Positions 18,182 through 26,959 of a DNA stretch of 64,000 bases are shown here, piece by piece; position 1 is the stretch's first letter; every line of letters starts with the position of its first letter. The notes under the pieces were generated by a model that ran no database searches, was not told the origin of the DNA, and saw only the letters and a list, made by a program, of their open reading frames with translations. The stretch is from Laterigemmans sp052161645 (GTDB taxonomy: Bacteria > Planctomycetota > Planctomycetia > Pirellulales > Pirellulaceae), in the NCBI GenBank assembly GCA_052161645.1, contig CP197414.1, one strand, 5' to 3'. The position numbers and the translations under genes were made by a program.

Positions 18182-20581
18182 TTAGGAGAGGAGAAGCCGA
18201 GATAAGACTCGAGGCAGATGATTGCGGGTTTTATTCAGGATCACACCGGTTACCTTTGCTCCATGCTCCTCCAGACGGCGAATGATTCGCTCGGCATGTG
18301 GGCACTCCGTCTTTTCAGCTTCTACGACGACGAGTAGGTAATCGAGCTGCTTGGCGAGCATGATAGATTGTTCCGCTCGATTGGCTGCCGGTAGATCAAA
18401 GATCAATAAATCTAAATCACCACCGAATTCGATGAGCGCTTCGGCTACCGCGGCGGGGTTCTGGGTCAGAGAACTTAGGCCACGCGAGAGTGAACTGCAG
18501 ATCAATCCCAGTTGTCGCTGGCCGTCATGCTGCAGGCAGTCATCCGGGGAGGCTTTTCCGGCCAGCAGTTCCGCTAGTCCTGGTGCCTCGTGCAGGCCAA
18601 AGGTTTCCGAAGTCGTGCGGCGTTTCCCATCGGCATCGATTAGCGTCGTTTTTAGCCCAGCATCTTCGCTCGCCGTCAGTGCCAAGGCCGCCGCCACAGC
18701 GCTGGCCCCGCAACCGTCATGAACTCCCAACACGCCCATGCTCAGACCGCGAACTTGATTCGGAAATCGACTTGATTTTGAGAGCATAACGTCGGCCAGA
18801 ATGCCACGACAAATCTCTCCGATCTGAGAACTCGTGTCGAATGAGCGGATGCTGCTCGGAGATGAGAGGAGCGAGGTGTTTGGAATTGTCGCGATGATCG
18901 GCTTGCTTAATCCTGCCAAAAGATGGTCGGGTCGGCGGATGGTCGTCGTACTTAATTCCCGCACAAATGCCAACGCGAATCCGCCAAATAGGCCGAGCAT
19001 TGTGAAACTGGCCAACAATAGTTTTTTGTTGGGGCTAAAAGCACGCTCGATTAAAGAGGCTGACTGGAAAACTCCCACGTTTGATATTTGATTGCTTTGT
19101 AGCTGATCAATCACACGAGCTTCTTCTTGCTTGTCCCGCAGAAGCCTGAGGCTGCTCTCCGCAAGGGAAATTTCGCGGTCGAGTTCACTGATCTTCAACT
19201 CGAATTCGAGCAGCTTGTCGATTTCCAACTGTGTTTCTAGGCGTTGGCGTTCACGCTCATTGATCAGAGATTGCAAGCCAACCACTGAAGTCTGCTTCCG
19301 CTGCATCTCCTCTAATAGGCGAACGCGAGCCGGATTGGGAGTCATACTTTGGTTTTCACGCTCGCTCTCAACCTTGGAAAGAATCGCTTGTGCGCCCTTT
19401 AACTGTTCGCGAACTTGGTTTAATTTCGGATGGCCATCATTGTATTTGGCGGCCAATTGACGTTCCTGCATTTCAAGCTCGTACAGGCGGTTCCGCATGG
19501 AACTCCAAGTGGCATCGATTTGTTGCTGCTTCGTGGCGACAATCTCTTCCTCGGTCGTGTTTGCCTTTTCCAGAATGTCCTCTATCTCTGCTTCGTACTG
19601 CTCCAGTGAGGAGCGGGCTACCAGCAGATCGCGATCGATTTCGGCGATCTGGGCGGTCAAAGCGGCTTGTTTTGAGCTGATTGAGGCAATTTTCTGATCT
19701 TGCAGCATCGTGCTGCGGCGATCGGCCAAGATGTTAAGCAACTTTTCAGCTTCATCGGCTTGTTCCAGAAAAAAGTCTTGGGAGCCCTCTGTCGCCGAGA
19801 CGCGGACATGCTCCCTCAGGAATAGCTCTGTTAGCGATTCCACGATCGCTCGAGCCAATTGCGGTGATTTGGTTTCCGCGCGAATGCCCACCACGGTCGA
19901 CTTCTTGGGAGAAGCTACCTGCAGGTTGTTCTGTAGGGTCAGTACGGCTAGCTCCTGGTCGCTGATGTCGTCCTTGATACCCGCTGCCAACAATACATTG
20001 TGTAGAGTGTCTGAGGCAAAACGTTTGAGGTTCGTCGTTGCCGCTTTGAAGGCGGAGGGTGGCGTGGTGTCATCGCTGGGGAGGTAGCCGTCGAGAATTG
20101 CGTCGACACCGACCTGAGCAACCACCTGCTCGGCCAATTGGCGGCTGCCGAGCACTTCTAATACCGAATTGACTTCCTCTTCCTGCGTTTTCTGCAGCAT
20201 TAATGTTTGGCTAGTCGTGGCTGTTGGATCCAGAGACACGCTCTCGCGTCCGACGCGAATCAACAGCTTAGCCTCAGAGTAATACTTGCGTGGCCAAACG
20301 AGGATCGCCATCCAACCCAAAACGATTGCCAGCAAGAGGCAACCGATGATCAGCCGTTTGTGTACGAACGGAATTTCCAGGTAGGCCGCCAAGTTGAATC
20401 CCACACTTTCCTCATCCGCAGCCCCCTCACGCTGAATCGGGGAGGCAACGAGCGCAGCTTGCTGTGGCTGTACGAGCGTACGCGGAGCCGGTTTGTCCCG
20501 GCGGGAGATCCTGCCGGTTGCCAACCAAGACTCTTCGAACTCTGGTTCGTCTTCTGGATGATTCGTGTTCGGGGGTGTCAT
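18182..20581 (-). CDS. Wzz-type chain-length protein fused to a degenerate BY-kinase domain
   Basis: The 799-residue product begins with a cytoplasmic Pro-rich segment, then a membrane helix (LIIGCLLLAIVLGWMAILVW), the Wzz motif (KYYSEAKLLIRVG), a long coiled coil (about residues 280-480) and a second helix (LLLASFTMLGLFGGFALAF). The C-terminal domain resembles bacterial tyrosine autokinases: TLIDADGK for Walker A' and LLIFDLPAAN for Walker B. The Walker A loop, however, reads VHDGCGAS, with Ala where the ATP-binding Lys belongs, and no Tyr cluster ends the protein. The domain is therefore probably not an active kinase. Start ATG 20581 overlaps the stop of the aminotransferase as ATGA. Chain-length control and regulation of assembly are expected. 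Confidence 0.88.
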   Translation of the reverse strand: MTPPNTNHPEDEPEFEESWLATGRISRRDKPAPRTLVQPQQAALVASPIQREGAADEESVGFNLAAYLEIPFVHKRLIIGCLLLAIVLGWMAILVWPRKYYSEAKLLIRVGRESVSLDPTATTSQTLMLQKTQEEEVNSVLEVLGSRQLAEQVVAQVGVDAILDGYLPSDDTTPPSAFKAATTNLKRFASDTLHNVLLAAGIKDDISDQELAVLTLQNNLQVASPKKSTVVGIRAETKSPQLARAIVESLTELFLREHVRVSATEGSQDFFLEQADEAEKLLNILADRRSTMLQDQKIASISSKQAALTAQIAEIDRDLLVARSSLEQYEAEIEDILEKANTTEEEIVATKQQQIDATWSSMRNRLYELEMQERQLAAKYNDGHPKLNQVREQLKGAQAILSKVESERENQSMTPNPARVRLLEEMQRKQTSVVGLQSLINERERQRLETQLEIDKLLEFELKISELDREISLAESSLRLLRDKQEEARVIDQLQSNQISNVGVFQSASLIERAFSPNKKLLLASFTMLGLFGGFALAFVRELSTTTIRRPDHLLAGLSKPIIATIPNTSLLSSPSSIRSFDTSSQIGEICRGILADVMLSKSSRFPNQVRGLSMGVLGVHDGCGASAVAAALALTASEDAGLKTTLIDADGKRRTTSETFGLHEAPGLAELLAGKASPDDCLQHDGQRQLGLICSSLSRGLSSLTQNPAAVAEALIEFGGDLDLLIFDLPAANRAEQSIMLAKQLDYLLVVVEAEKTECPHAERIIRRLEEHGAKVTGVILNKTRNHLPRVLSRLLLS

Positions 20582-21708
20582 GGACCAACCGTGGCTTGGC
20601 ACTCAAACGCTCGGATCGCGTCGCCGATTCGCTCAACGTGCTGACGAGTCATTTCGGGATACATTGGCAGGGAAACGATTTCGCCCGCCAATTGGTTACA
20701 AACGGGAAGCCCTGCCGGTCGGCAGGTGGAATCTTGAAAGGGTTGCGCTGTCGACAGCGGGTTAGGATAATGAATGCCCGCGTAAATCTTCTGCTCGGCC
20801 AAATGCTCTATCAACTGGTCGCGTCGCGGATGGCGAACGACGAATAGGTGATAGACGTGGCGAACATCCTCACGCTCGAGTGGCAGTTGGATGTCTTCGG
20901 CGTCGGCCAATACCTCGCGATACCAAGCGGCAATTTGCCGCCGCTGCTCCGTCCATTCTTCAATATATTGCATCTTGGTCAGCAGCACACACGCCTGCAG
21001 CGTGTCAAGTCGGCAATTGTATGCCAGCTGGTCGTGCCGATTCTTTACTTTTTGCCCATAATTTCTCAAAAGATTCAGCTTTTCGGCCAATTCTGGGCAG
21101 GAGGTTGTCGCCGCGCCCCCATCGCCAAAAGCGCCCAGATTCTTGCCAGGATAAAAGCTGAAGCAACCAATATCACCAAACGAACCGCAGCGTTGGCCAG
21201 AGATCTCCGCCCCATGTGCCTGGGCTGCATCTTCGACCACTTTTAACTGATGGCGTTTGGCAATTTCACAGATCTCTCGCATTCGGGCCGGTTGACCATA
21301 AAGATGAACAGGAATAATGGCTTTCGTCCGCTCGGTAATTGCCGCTTCAATCAACTCGACGTCGATGTTGAAATCTAGCGGACTAATATCCACGAACACG
21401 GGAGTCGCGCCGGTATAGGCAATCGCGAAGGGGGTGGCGGCAAACGAGTTGCCGGCAGTGATGACCTCATCGCCGGTCCCAATTTCCAAGGCCCGCAAGG
21501 CAAGATGCAAGGCTTCTGTGCCGTTTGCTAATCCAGAGCAGTGGGGAACTTGACAATATGCGGCAAAAGCGGTTTCAAATTCCTGCACTTCCTTGCCGAG
21601 AATATAACGGCCCGCGTCGATCACATCCGCCATTCTCGCAAGCACTTCGTCGCGAATGGTTTGAGATTGGGTTGCCAAATCCACCAGGGGAATCGATTCG
21701 TAATCCAT
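20578..21708 (-). CDS. DegT/DnrJ/EryC1 sugar aminotransferase (WbpE-like)
   Basis: The 376-residue product is a PLP-dependent sugar aminotransferase. The Schiff-base Lys lies in FSFYPGKNLGAFGDGG, and VEDAAQAHGA gives the Asp that holds the pyridine nitrogen. Closest in type are the WbpE/WlbC enzymes that aminate the 3-keto intermediate of UDP-2-acetamido-glucuronate. The adjacent acetyltransferase and dehydrogenase genes are the other two steps of that route, which strengthens the assignment. The start ATG 21708 has no clear Shine-Dalgarno sequence. A gap of about 115 bases separates it from the acetyltransferase gene, and the 3' end is coupled to the chain-length gene. Confidence 0.87.
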   Translation of the reverse strand: MDYESIPLVDLATQSQTIRDEVLARMADVIDAGRYILGKEVQEFETAFAAYCQVPHCSGLANGTEALHLALRALEIGTGDEVITAGNSFAATPFAIAYTGATPVFVDISPLDFNIDVELIEAAITERTKAIIPVHLYGQPARMREICEIAKRHQLKVVEDAAQAHGAEISGQRCGSFGDIGCFSFYPGKNLGAFGDGGAATTSCPELAEKLNLLRNYGQKVKNRHDQLAYNCRLDTLQACVLLTKMQYIEEWTEQRRQIAAWYREVLADAEDIQLPLEREDVRHVYHLFVVRHPRRDQLIEHLAEQKIYAGIHYPNPLSTAQPFQDSTCRPAGLPVCNQLAGEIVSLPMYPEMTRQHVERIGDAIRAFECQATVGP

Positions 21709-21824
21709 GGAGACATTCTTGCTGTGAAGCGAAGGGTAAAGAAGCCAGTAGGCAAACGGGTGTAGAGATCAAAAGTCGTGGTTTACTGAAATGACAACAC
21801 TGCGGACTGCCGATACATCAGAGG

Positions 21825-22424
21825 CTAACGCTCAGTCGAGAGGGCGGTTGTCAACCGCGACTGTCGTTGCCGGCAGTCTTCCCCGCAATGAGTACAGGTG
21901 GCTTGTTGGAAGCTGCCTGCTAGTCGTTGGCCGCAAACGCAGACGTCAGCGGAGTGCTTGGCTGGTGAGCCAATGACCAGCGCAAACGGAGCGACATCTC
22001 GAGTCACCACCGCACCAGCGGCGATCATGCTGTACGCGCCTAGCGTTATCCCCGGGCAGATGATCGCGCCTGCCCCGATCGCACAGCCTCGCCGGACCAC
22101 TGTTTTGCAAAGCCAACTCTCGGGGCTCGCGTAACGATTCGTTACCTCCGCCATCCGTGGCGATCGTGGGTGTCGATCATTCGTAAATGTTACTCGTGGT
22201 CCAATGAAACAATCATCTTCGATTGTCACGCCGTCCCAGATGCAGACTTGGTTTTTAATCGTGACGTTATCACCGATGACCGCGCCACCCTCAATAAAGG
22301 CGTGATCACCGACGTTCACGTTGGCCCCCAAGCGTGCACCAGCCATGACGTGCGCGAACGCCCATATCCGAGTGTTAACGCCAACTTGATCGGACTCAAC
22401 CAGCGACAACGGATGATGTGCCAT
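21825..22424 (-). CDS. Left-handed beta-helix sugar N-acetyltransferase (WbpD/WlbB-like)
   Basis: The 199-residue product is built of hexapeptide repeats (for example AGARLGANVNVGDHAFIEGGAVIG), the signature of trimeric beta-helix acyltransferases. The segment FTNDRHPRS and the closing VIGSPAK turn are typical of the WlbB/WbpD group that N-acetylates the 3-amino group of UDP-2-acetamido-3-amino-glucuronate. A C-terminal Cys set (CVCGQRL, then CTHCGEDC) resembles the small zinc-ribbon-like tail seen in this group. With the WbpB- and WbpE-like neighbours it should complete UDP-2,3-diacetamido-glucuronate. The UDP-sugar 6-dehydrogenase needed upstream (WbpA) is not in the window. Confidence 0.87.
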   Translation of the reverse strand: MAHHPLSLVESDQVGVNTRIWAFAHVMAGARLGANVNVGDHAFIEGGAVIGDNVTIKNQVCIWDGVTIEDDCFIGPRVTFTNDRHPRSPRMAEVTNRYASPESWLCKTVVRRGCAIGAGAIICPGITLGAYSMIAAGAVVTRDVAPFALVIGSPAKHSADVCVCGQRLAGSFQQATCTHCGEDCRQRQSRLTTALSTER

Positions 22425-22458
22425 GGAAAAACTTGAGGTATCTCGCCTGGAAAACTTC

Positions 22459-23481
22459 TTAAACGTCCGCGGTGGCCTGTAGCTCTACCGGGCGACCATT
22501 GTTCATCAGCGATTCATGGGCTGCTTCCAAAACCTCGACCACCTGGAGACCATTCTGGCCATCGGTAATGGGGGCTGCGCCCTCTTGGATACAACGGATG
22601 AAATCAGCACACTCCGCCTTTAACGGTTCTCTTTCTTGCACGTATGGGCTGTAGCTACCACCGTAGCGGTAGGAGAACTGGAACTCAGCATAATCAGTCG
22701 CTGGCAAAGGAGCCGCTATCCCTTTGTCATAGATTTTGATTTTTTCTTGATCGAGGTCGTCATAAACGGCCATTTTCCTATCACCGACAATCGTCAGCAC
22801 ACGTTCCTTGCGGGGATCAAGCCAACTTACGTGAATCATGCCCATTTTATTGCCGGCAAATTGCAGCGACAGATTGCAAACGTCATGAACTCCCTGGTTT
22901 AGATGAGCCAACCCGGTGCAACTCACCCGCTCCGGCAAGCTGTTGTGCAGGTAGATCATCATTGAAATATCGTGCGGCGCCAGATCATAAAGCGCACTGA
23001 CATCGCGTCTGACGGGCCCCAAGTTCAATCGCCGACTGCTGATGTAATTGACATTGCCCAACTCGCCAGCGTCGACTAACTCTCGTAGTTTCAAAACAGG
23101 AGCAGAGTGCAAAAAAACGTGCCCGACGAACAATGTCCGCTGGTGGATGCGGGCCAGTTCGATCAGCTGACGACACTGCTCGACCGTCTGCGCTAGCGGT
23201 TTCTCCACAAATACATGCAGCCCGTTCTCCAGAGCGGCCGCAGCCAAGTCGAAGTGCGACTTTGTAGGCGTCGCGATCACGACTGCGTCAACGATGTCAC
23301 GCTCGAGCAACGCTTGGTAATTCTCGATTGGATATACGCCTGGATACCTGTCTTTTATTCTCAGCAATTGGTCGTAGCTTTGGTCACAAACTGACGTGAC
23401 TTTGCAACCTCCGAGCTCGGAAAAGCAGCGAACCAAGTTAGGTCCCCAATATCCGAGGCCGACGACACCAACGCGAATCAT
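22459..23481 (-). CDS. Gfo/Idh/MocA nucleotide-sugar 3-dehydrogenase (WbpB-like)
   Basis: The 340-residue product has the Rossmann segment RVGVVGLGYWGPNLVR at the N-terminus and the catalytic family motif FVEKPLAQ around residue 93. The tail motif APHDISMMIYLHN is typical of the WbpB/WlbA enzymes, which oxidise C3 of UDP-2-acetamido-glucuronate. The neighbours downstream (acetyltransferase and aminotransferase) match the next two steps. The start ATG 23481 is clear; 49 bases separate it from the sugar transferase gene and 34 from the acetyltransferase gene, so it is operonic. A different Gfo/Idh substrate remains possible. Confidence 0.87.
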   Translation of the reverse strand: MIRVGVVGLGYWGPNLVRCFSELGGCKVTSVCDQSYDQLLRIKDRYPGVYPIENYQALLERDIVDAVVIATPTKSHFDLAAAALENGLHVFVEKPLAQTVEQCRQLIELARIHQRTLFVGHVFLHSAPVLKLRELVDAGELGNVNYISSRRLNLGPVRRDVSALYDLAPHDISMMIYLHNSLPERVSCTGLAHLNQGVHDVCNLSLQFAGNKMGMIHVSWLDPRKERVLTIVGDRKMAVYDDLDQEKIKIYDKGIAAPLPATDYAEFQFSYRYGGSYSPYVQEREPLKAECADFIRCIQEGAAPITDGQNGLQVVEVLEAAHESLMNNGRPVELQATADV

Positions 23482-23530
23482 GTTGAAACTCTAGGAAGAA
23501 TAGTGCGAAACGGAATTCAATAAAGTCGAG

Positions 23531-24268
23531 CTAGTTGTTCTGTCCGGAAAGCAGCAGGCGAACTGTTTTCACTAAAATCCAAGCATCCAGTTTGATTGAG
23601 CGTCTTTGGATGTATTCCAAATCCAGCTCAACCATCTCGTCGAAACTCAACGCGTTCTTGCCGCTGACTTGCCACAGCCCCGTAATGCCCGGCAGCACTT
23701 CAAATCGGTGTCGCTGCCAGGGCGGATAGTCTTCCCAACTCAACACGTCCGGTCGTGGACCAATCAGACTCATGTCACCACGAATCACGTTGAGCAGTTG
23801 CGGAAGCTCGTCGAGGGAATGGGCACGGAGGAAATGCCCACAGGGAATCAAGCGATGTCCGTACTGTGGCTTCGCCGCAGCTTTTCGCGAGCCAACTAAA
23901 TCGGCCACGTAAGCACGATGCTCCGAATCAGTCTGTTGTGGTTGTCGCGGGTGCATCGTGCGGAATTTAAAAATAACGAAATCTTCCCCCATGCCTCCGA
24001 TCCGTGATTGCTTGAACAACGCAGGCCCCGGTGATACCAGGCGGATAAAGATTGTGATTGCAATAAGCAGTGGTGATATTGCGATCAGTACTATCGATGC
24101 GAATACTATGTCAAAGCAGCGTTTCCAAAATGGGGTGCTTCGCCAGACCAAAGGCCCCTCCTCTGTGGAGTAAACCCTCGCATCAGCCGCCTCAATGAGC
24201 CCAGACTCTTTCGGTGTTGGCCGGGCCGTAAGTATTGCTTGATCGCAATCTCGCAAATGCAAATTCAT
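23531..24268 (-). CDS. Initiating undecaprenyl-phosphate sugar-phosphate transferase
   Basis: The 245-residue product is a monotopic phosphoglycosyl transferase that would place the first sugar-1-phosphate on undecaprenyl phosphate. It shows the hallmark block WKRCFDIVFASIVLIAISPL, a re-entrant helix, then PGPALFKQSRIG and FKFRTMHP, and the active-site region LDELPQLLNVIRGDMSLIGPRP. It lacks the N-terminal four-helix region of full WcaJ/WbaP proteins. An in-frame ATG at 24412 lies at the edge of a TATAAT box, so translation from ATG 24268 is more likely. It is the first gene of the EPS operon and fixes the transcription direction. Confidence 0.88.
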   Translation of the reverse strand: MNLHLRDCDQAILTARPTPKESGLIEAADARVYSTEEGPLVWRSTPFWKRCFDIVFASIVLIAISPLLIAITIFIRLVSPGPALFKQSRIGGMGEDFVIFKFRTMHPRQPQQTDSEHRAYVADLVGSRKAAAKPQYGHRLIPCGHFLRAHSLDELPQLLNVIRGDMSLIGPRPDVLSWEDYPPWQRHRFEVLPGITGLWQVSGKNALSFDEMVELDLEYIQRRSIKLDAWILVKTVRLLLSGQNN

Positions 24269-24632
24269 CGGATTCTGTGGAGGACGGTGGGGGAAGTCCC
24301 TGATGGAGAAGAGACCCGCAACGAAGATCAACGCTTTACTGCGTGGAACGCAGCCGTTTGACTGAAAAAGTCTTGTCAGTGGCAGGGGGGGCGATCGTTG
24401 ACCGCGGCTCATTATAAGTCAGGATTTCAAAAGTGCTAGAAAGCTGGGCGTTAAACTCCGCTTAATTTCCCTGGCTTCTCGCCTGACATGCCTTGGGTTC
24501 CGATTGTATGGCCCCCCAGATGTGTGTTCTTCTGTTTGCGTTGTCGCTTTATGGTGAGACAGGGGGTTAGAATAACGGTAAATCTTCCGCGTGTTTTCAC
24601 GAGGGAGCACTTTTCTTCTTCGGGCGGGCAAT
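24269..24632. other. Intergenic region between the EPS operon and the cytochrome gene
   Basis: This divergent spacer holds the leader and putative promoter of the EPS operon and the upstream region of the multiheme cytochrome gene. A TAGAAT sequence at 24568-24573 on the plus strand could serve as a -10 box for the cytochrome gene, but no convincing -35 accompanies it. No coding sequence or RNA gene is supported here. Confidence 0.5.
24411..24439 (-). promoter_or_regulatory. Putative promoter of the EPS operon
   Basis: Reading the minus strand, a perfect TATAAT lies at 24416-24411. A weak -35-like CTAGCA is 17 bases upstream at 24439-24434. The transcript would begin near 24404, leaving a leader of about 136 bases before ATG 24268. 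Only the -10 box is a strong match, so the call rests on position as well as sequence. Confidence 0.35.
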
Positions 24633-24659
24633 ATGCATAGTCATTTTAAGAGACGCTCC

Positions 24660-26936
24660 ATGGCTGTTTGTATGGCGGTTCACTTTCATCGCAACCGCTG
24701 GGTGTTTGCCACTGTAGTCTTGGGGGGAGTGTCTGCCGTCTTGCTGGGTGTCGCCTGGTGGTGGACGAGCCAGCGACCAGAAGCAAGTGCTGTACCCACA
24801 AGTGCTGTACCCAAGGGTAAGCGTGCTGGACCCGAGGGAAATGAAACAGTTGCGGGGAATTGGTTTGAAAGTGACAGTGCATCGTTGGTCCTTTCTCGCA
24901 ATCCAGGTTTTGTGGGGCCGGCGGCGTGTCAAGCATGTCACGCGGAAAATTACGTGGCGGTGAGCCAGAGTCGCCATTTCCGCGCTTGCCGACCCGTACT
25001 AGCGGAAGAGATGCCTAGGGCCTTCGCATTTGCTGGTGAAGTTGCCGATCAGGCTGACCAGTTTAAGTCAGTTTTCCAGACCCGTCATGCGGAGTTGAGA
25101 TTCGAAATGCGGCGCGAAAACGACCAGTTTTGGATGGATACCTTCCAGCGGGCGGAGGGTGTTTCGGAATCAACTTCACCGGACCACAGTTCACGCTTCG
25201 ACCTTGTGCTTGGTTCAGGTGGTAAATTTGATGATGTCTTTCTCAGCTGGCGTGATGATGGTTGGATGTATGAGTTGCCGATGGCTTGGCTGTATCCCAG
25301 TCAGCAGTGGGCTGCCAGTCACTTTGATCCAAACTCAGCTGGTGATCACTCGAGGCCGCTGACTGTACGCTGCCTGGAGTGTCATAACACGTGGGTCAAT
25401 CACGTGGTTGGTACTGCGAACCAATATCAGCGCGAGGGCGCAATTTTGGGGGTGACTTGTGAATCTTGTCACGGACCTGGGGCCGAACACGTGGCGGCAC
25501 ACCAGGATAGCTCACAACAAGTGGATTCCCAGCATATCGTGCATCCTGGAAAATTGGATCGAGAGGGATTGATCGAGGTCTGCAGCCAATGTCATAGCAA
25601 CACCATGAAGCGGCGCAAGCTGGCTTTCAGTCATCGCCCCGGCCAGCCACTGGACGAGTCTTTCCTGGCCCTAACAACGGAGCATCATGAGGATGATCAT
25701 GTTGCCAATCAGACAAAGTTCATGCGGCGCAGCAAGTGCTTCCAGCAACACGAATCGATGACCTGCATCACTTGTCATGACCCCCATCATCAACCCTCGG
25801 CACCGCTGTCAGCACGGGAGGCGTGTTTTCAATGCCATCAATCGGCGGATTGTACCGACCGAGATAATTTGCCTGCCCCCGTGAAAGACCTTTGCATTGA
25901 TTGCCACATGCCTCCCTATATCAAAATTAATGTCAACTTTCAGACCGAAGAGGATAGCTTTGTGACTCCGATTCGTCGTTGGCAGCACGAAATCGCTATC
26001 TACCCCGCCGCTCGCAAAGAAGTTCTGCGTGATTGGTATGCTAGCCAACCTGAAACTTCTGCCCAGCAGCAAGCTGAGCAACTGACCGACGCGTTGATTG
26101 AACATTACCTTGCCGAGGCCGAGGCGTGTCGTGAACAACATCGCTTATTAGGTGCGATCGCCGCCTGTCGAGAAGCTGTTCGCATTGATGATCGAGTGGA
26201 TGTGCGAGAGGCCTTGCGGCAGGCTGTGGCCGACCAAGTTGCTCTCGAGGATCTGCGAGTTCAAGCAAACTTGATGTTGTCACAGCGAAGGTTTGCTGAA
26301 GTCGTGGAGGTGCTGCGGCAGGTTATCGCTATCAAGCCAGATGACGCTGTGGCTCATGGCCGATTGGGGACGGCTTTGGCGGAACTGGGTGATGTGGCGG
26401 CCGCTCGTCAGCATTGGGAAAAAGTCGTGAAGTATGATCCTAATGATGCGTATGGACTCGGCATGTTGGCTTGGATTGCGATGCGTGATCAGCGGTTTGC
26501 TGAGGCCCAGTCGTTGTATGAACAGGTGTTGGAAATTGAACCTTATGAGGCAAAAATCTATTATCACTTGGGTCTTTTGGCGGCCTATCAAGGGGATTAT
26601 CAGCAAACAATTATTCGCCTGCGGAGAGCCTTGGAGATTGAACCATTGCATGTTGGTGCGATCGACGCCATGATCGCTGCCCTTCGCACGTCGGGGAAAG
26701 CTCTGGAGGCAGTCCGCTATGCGACACTCGCCGTTGAGCTCAGCGGTAAGCAGAATTTGGATACCTGGATGGTGTTGGCGGAATCCAGCGCGGAAGCTAA
26801 CGATTTCGCCCGAGCCCAAGCGGCTGCCGGCAAAGCCCGCGTCATCGCTTTGCAGGCTGCCCCGGAACTTGTTGATAGGATTGATCGACAGCTGGCTGCC
26901 TACCAAGCTGAGGCAGCAGCGATAGGCAGCGATTAG
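24660..26936 (+). CDS. Seven-heme c-type cytochrome with C-terminal TPR repeats
   Basis: The product (758 residues from ATG 24660) has one N-terminal membrane helix (WVFATVVLGGVSAVLLGVAWWW) that should anchor it with the rest outside the cytoplasm. Seven CxxCH motifs follow: CQACH, CLECH, CESCH, CSQCH, CITCH, CFQCH and CIDCH. This gives seven expected covalent hemes in roughly the first 420 residues. The last 270 residues are TPR-like helical repeats (for example AVAHGRLGTALAELGDVAAA), which bind partner proteins. The start is uncertain: a GTG at 24591 and ATGs at 24633, 24660 and 24672 are in frame and none has a strong Shine-Dalgarno site. The family of cytochrome-TPR proteins is common in planctomycetes; electron donor and acceptor are unknown. 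Confidence 0.87.
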   Translation: MAVCMAVHFHRNRWVFATVVLGGVSAVLLGVAWWWTSQRPEASAVPTSAVPKGKRAGPEGNETVAGNWFESDSASLVLSRNPGFVGPAACQACHAENYVAVSQSRHFRACRPVLAEEMPRAFAFAGEVADQADQFKSVFQTRHAELRFEMRRENDQFWMDTFQRAEGVSESTSPDHSSRFDLVLGSGGKFDDVFLSWRDDGWMYELPMAWLYPSQQWAASHFDPNSAGDHSRPLTVRCLECHNTWVNHVVGTANQYQREGAILGVTCESCHGPGAEHVAAHQDSSQQVDSQHIVHPGKLDREGLIEVCSQCHSNTMKRRKLAFSHRPGQPLDESFLALTTEHHEDDHVANQTKFMRRSKCFQQHESMTCITCHDPHHQPSAPLSAREACFQCHQSADCTDRDNLPAPVKDLCIDCHMPPYIKINVNFQTEEDSFVTPIRRWQHEIAIYPAARKEVLRDWYASQPETSAQQQAEQLTDALIEHYLAEAEACREQHRLLGAIAACREAVRIDDRVDVREALRQAVADQVALEDLRVQANLMLSQRRFAEVVEVLRQVIAIKPDDAVAHGRLGTALAELGDVAAARQHWEKVVKYDPNDAYGLGMLAWIAMRDQRFAEAQSLYEQVLEIEPYEAKIYYHLGLLAAYQGDYQQTIIRLRRALEIEPLHVGAIDAMIAALRTSGKALEAVRYATLAVELSGKQNLDTWMVLAESSAEANDFARAQAAAGKARVIALQAAPELVDRIDRQLAAYQAEAAAIGSD
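24784..24813 (+). repeat. Perfect 15-bp tandem duplication inside the cytochrome gene
   Basis: CAAGTGCTGTACCCA occurs twice head to tail (24784-24798 and 24799-24813). It is in frame and duplicates a five-residue unit (SAVPT, then SAVPK) in the linker between the membrane helix and the first heme motif. A recent slippage event is the likely origin. Confidence 0.9.
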
Positions 26937-26959
26937 CTACCAAGGCTGACGATTATGAA

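Noticed and set aside
24269..24412. ATG 24412 as start of the sugar transferase
   Set aside because: The codon abuts a perfect TATAAT on the same strand, and the added 48 residues have no similarity to the family.
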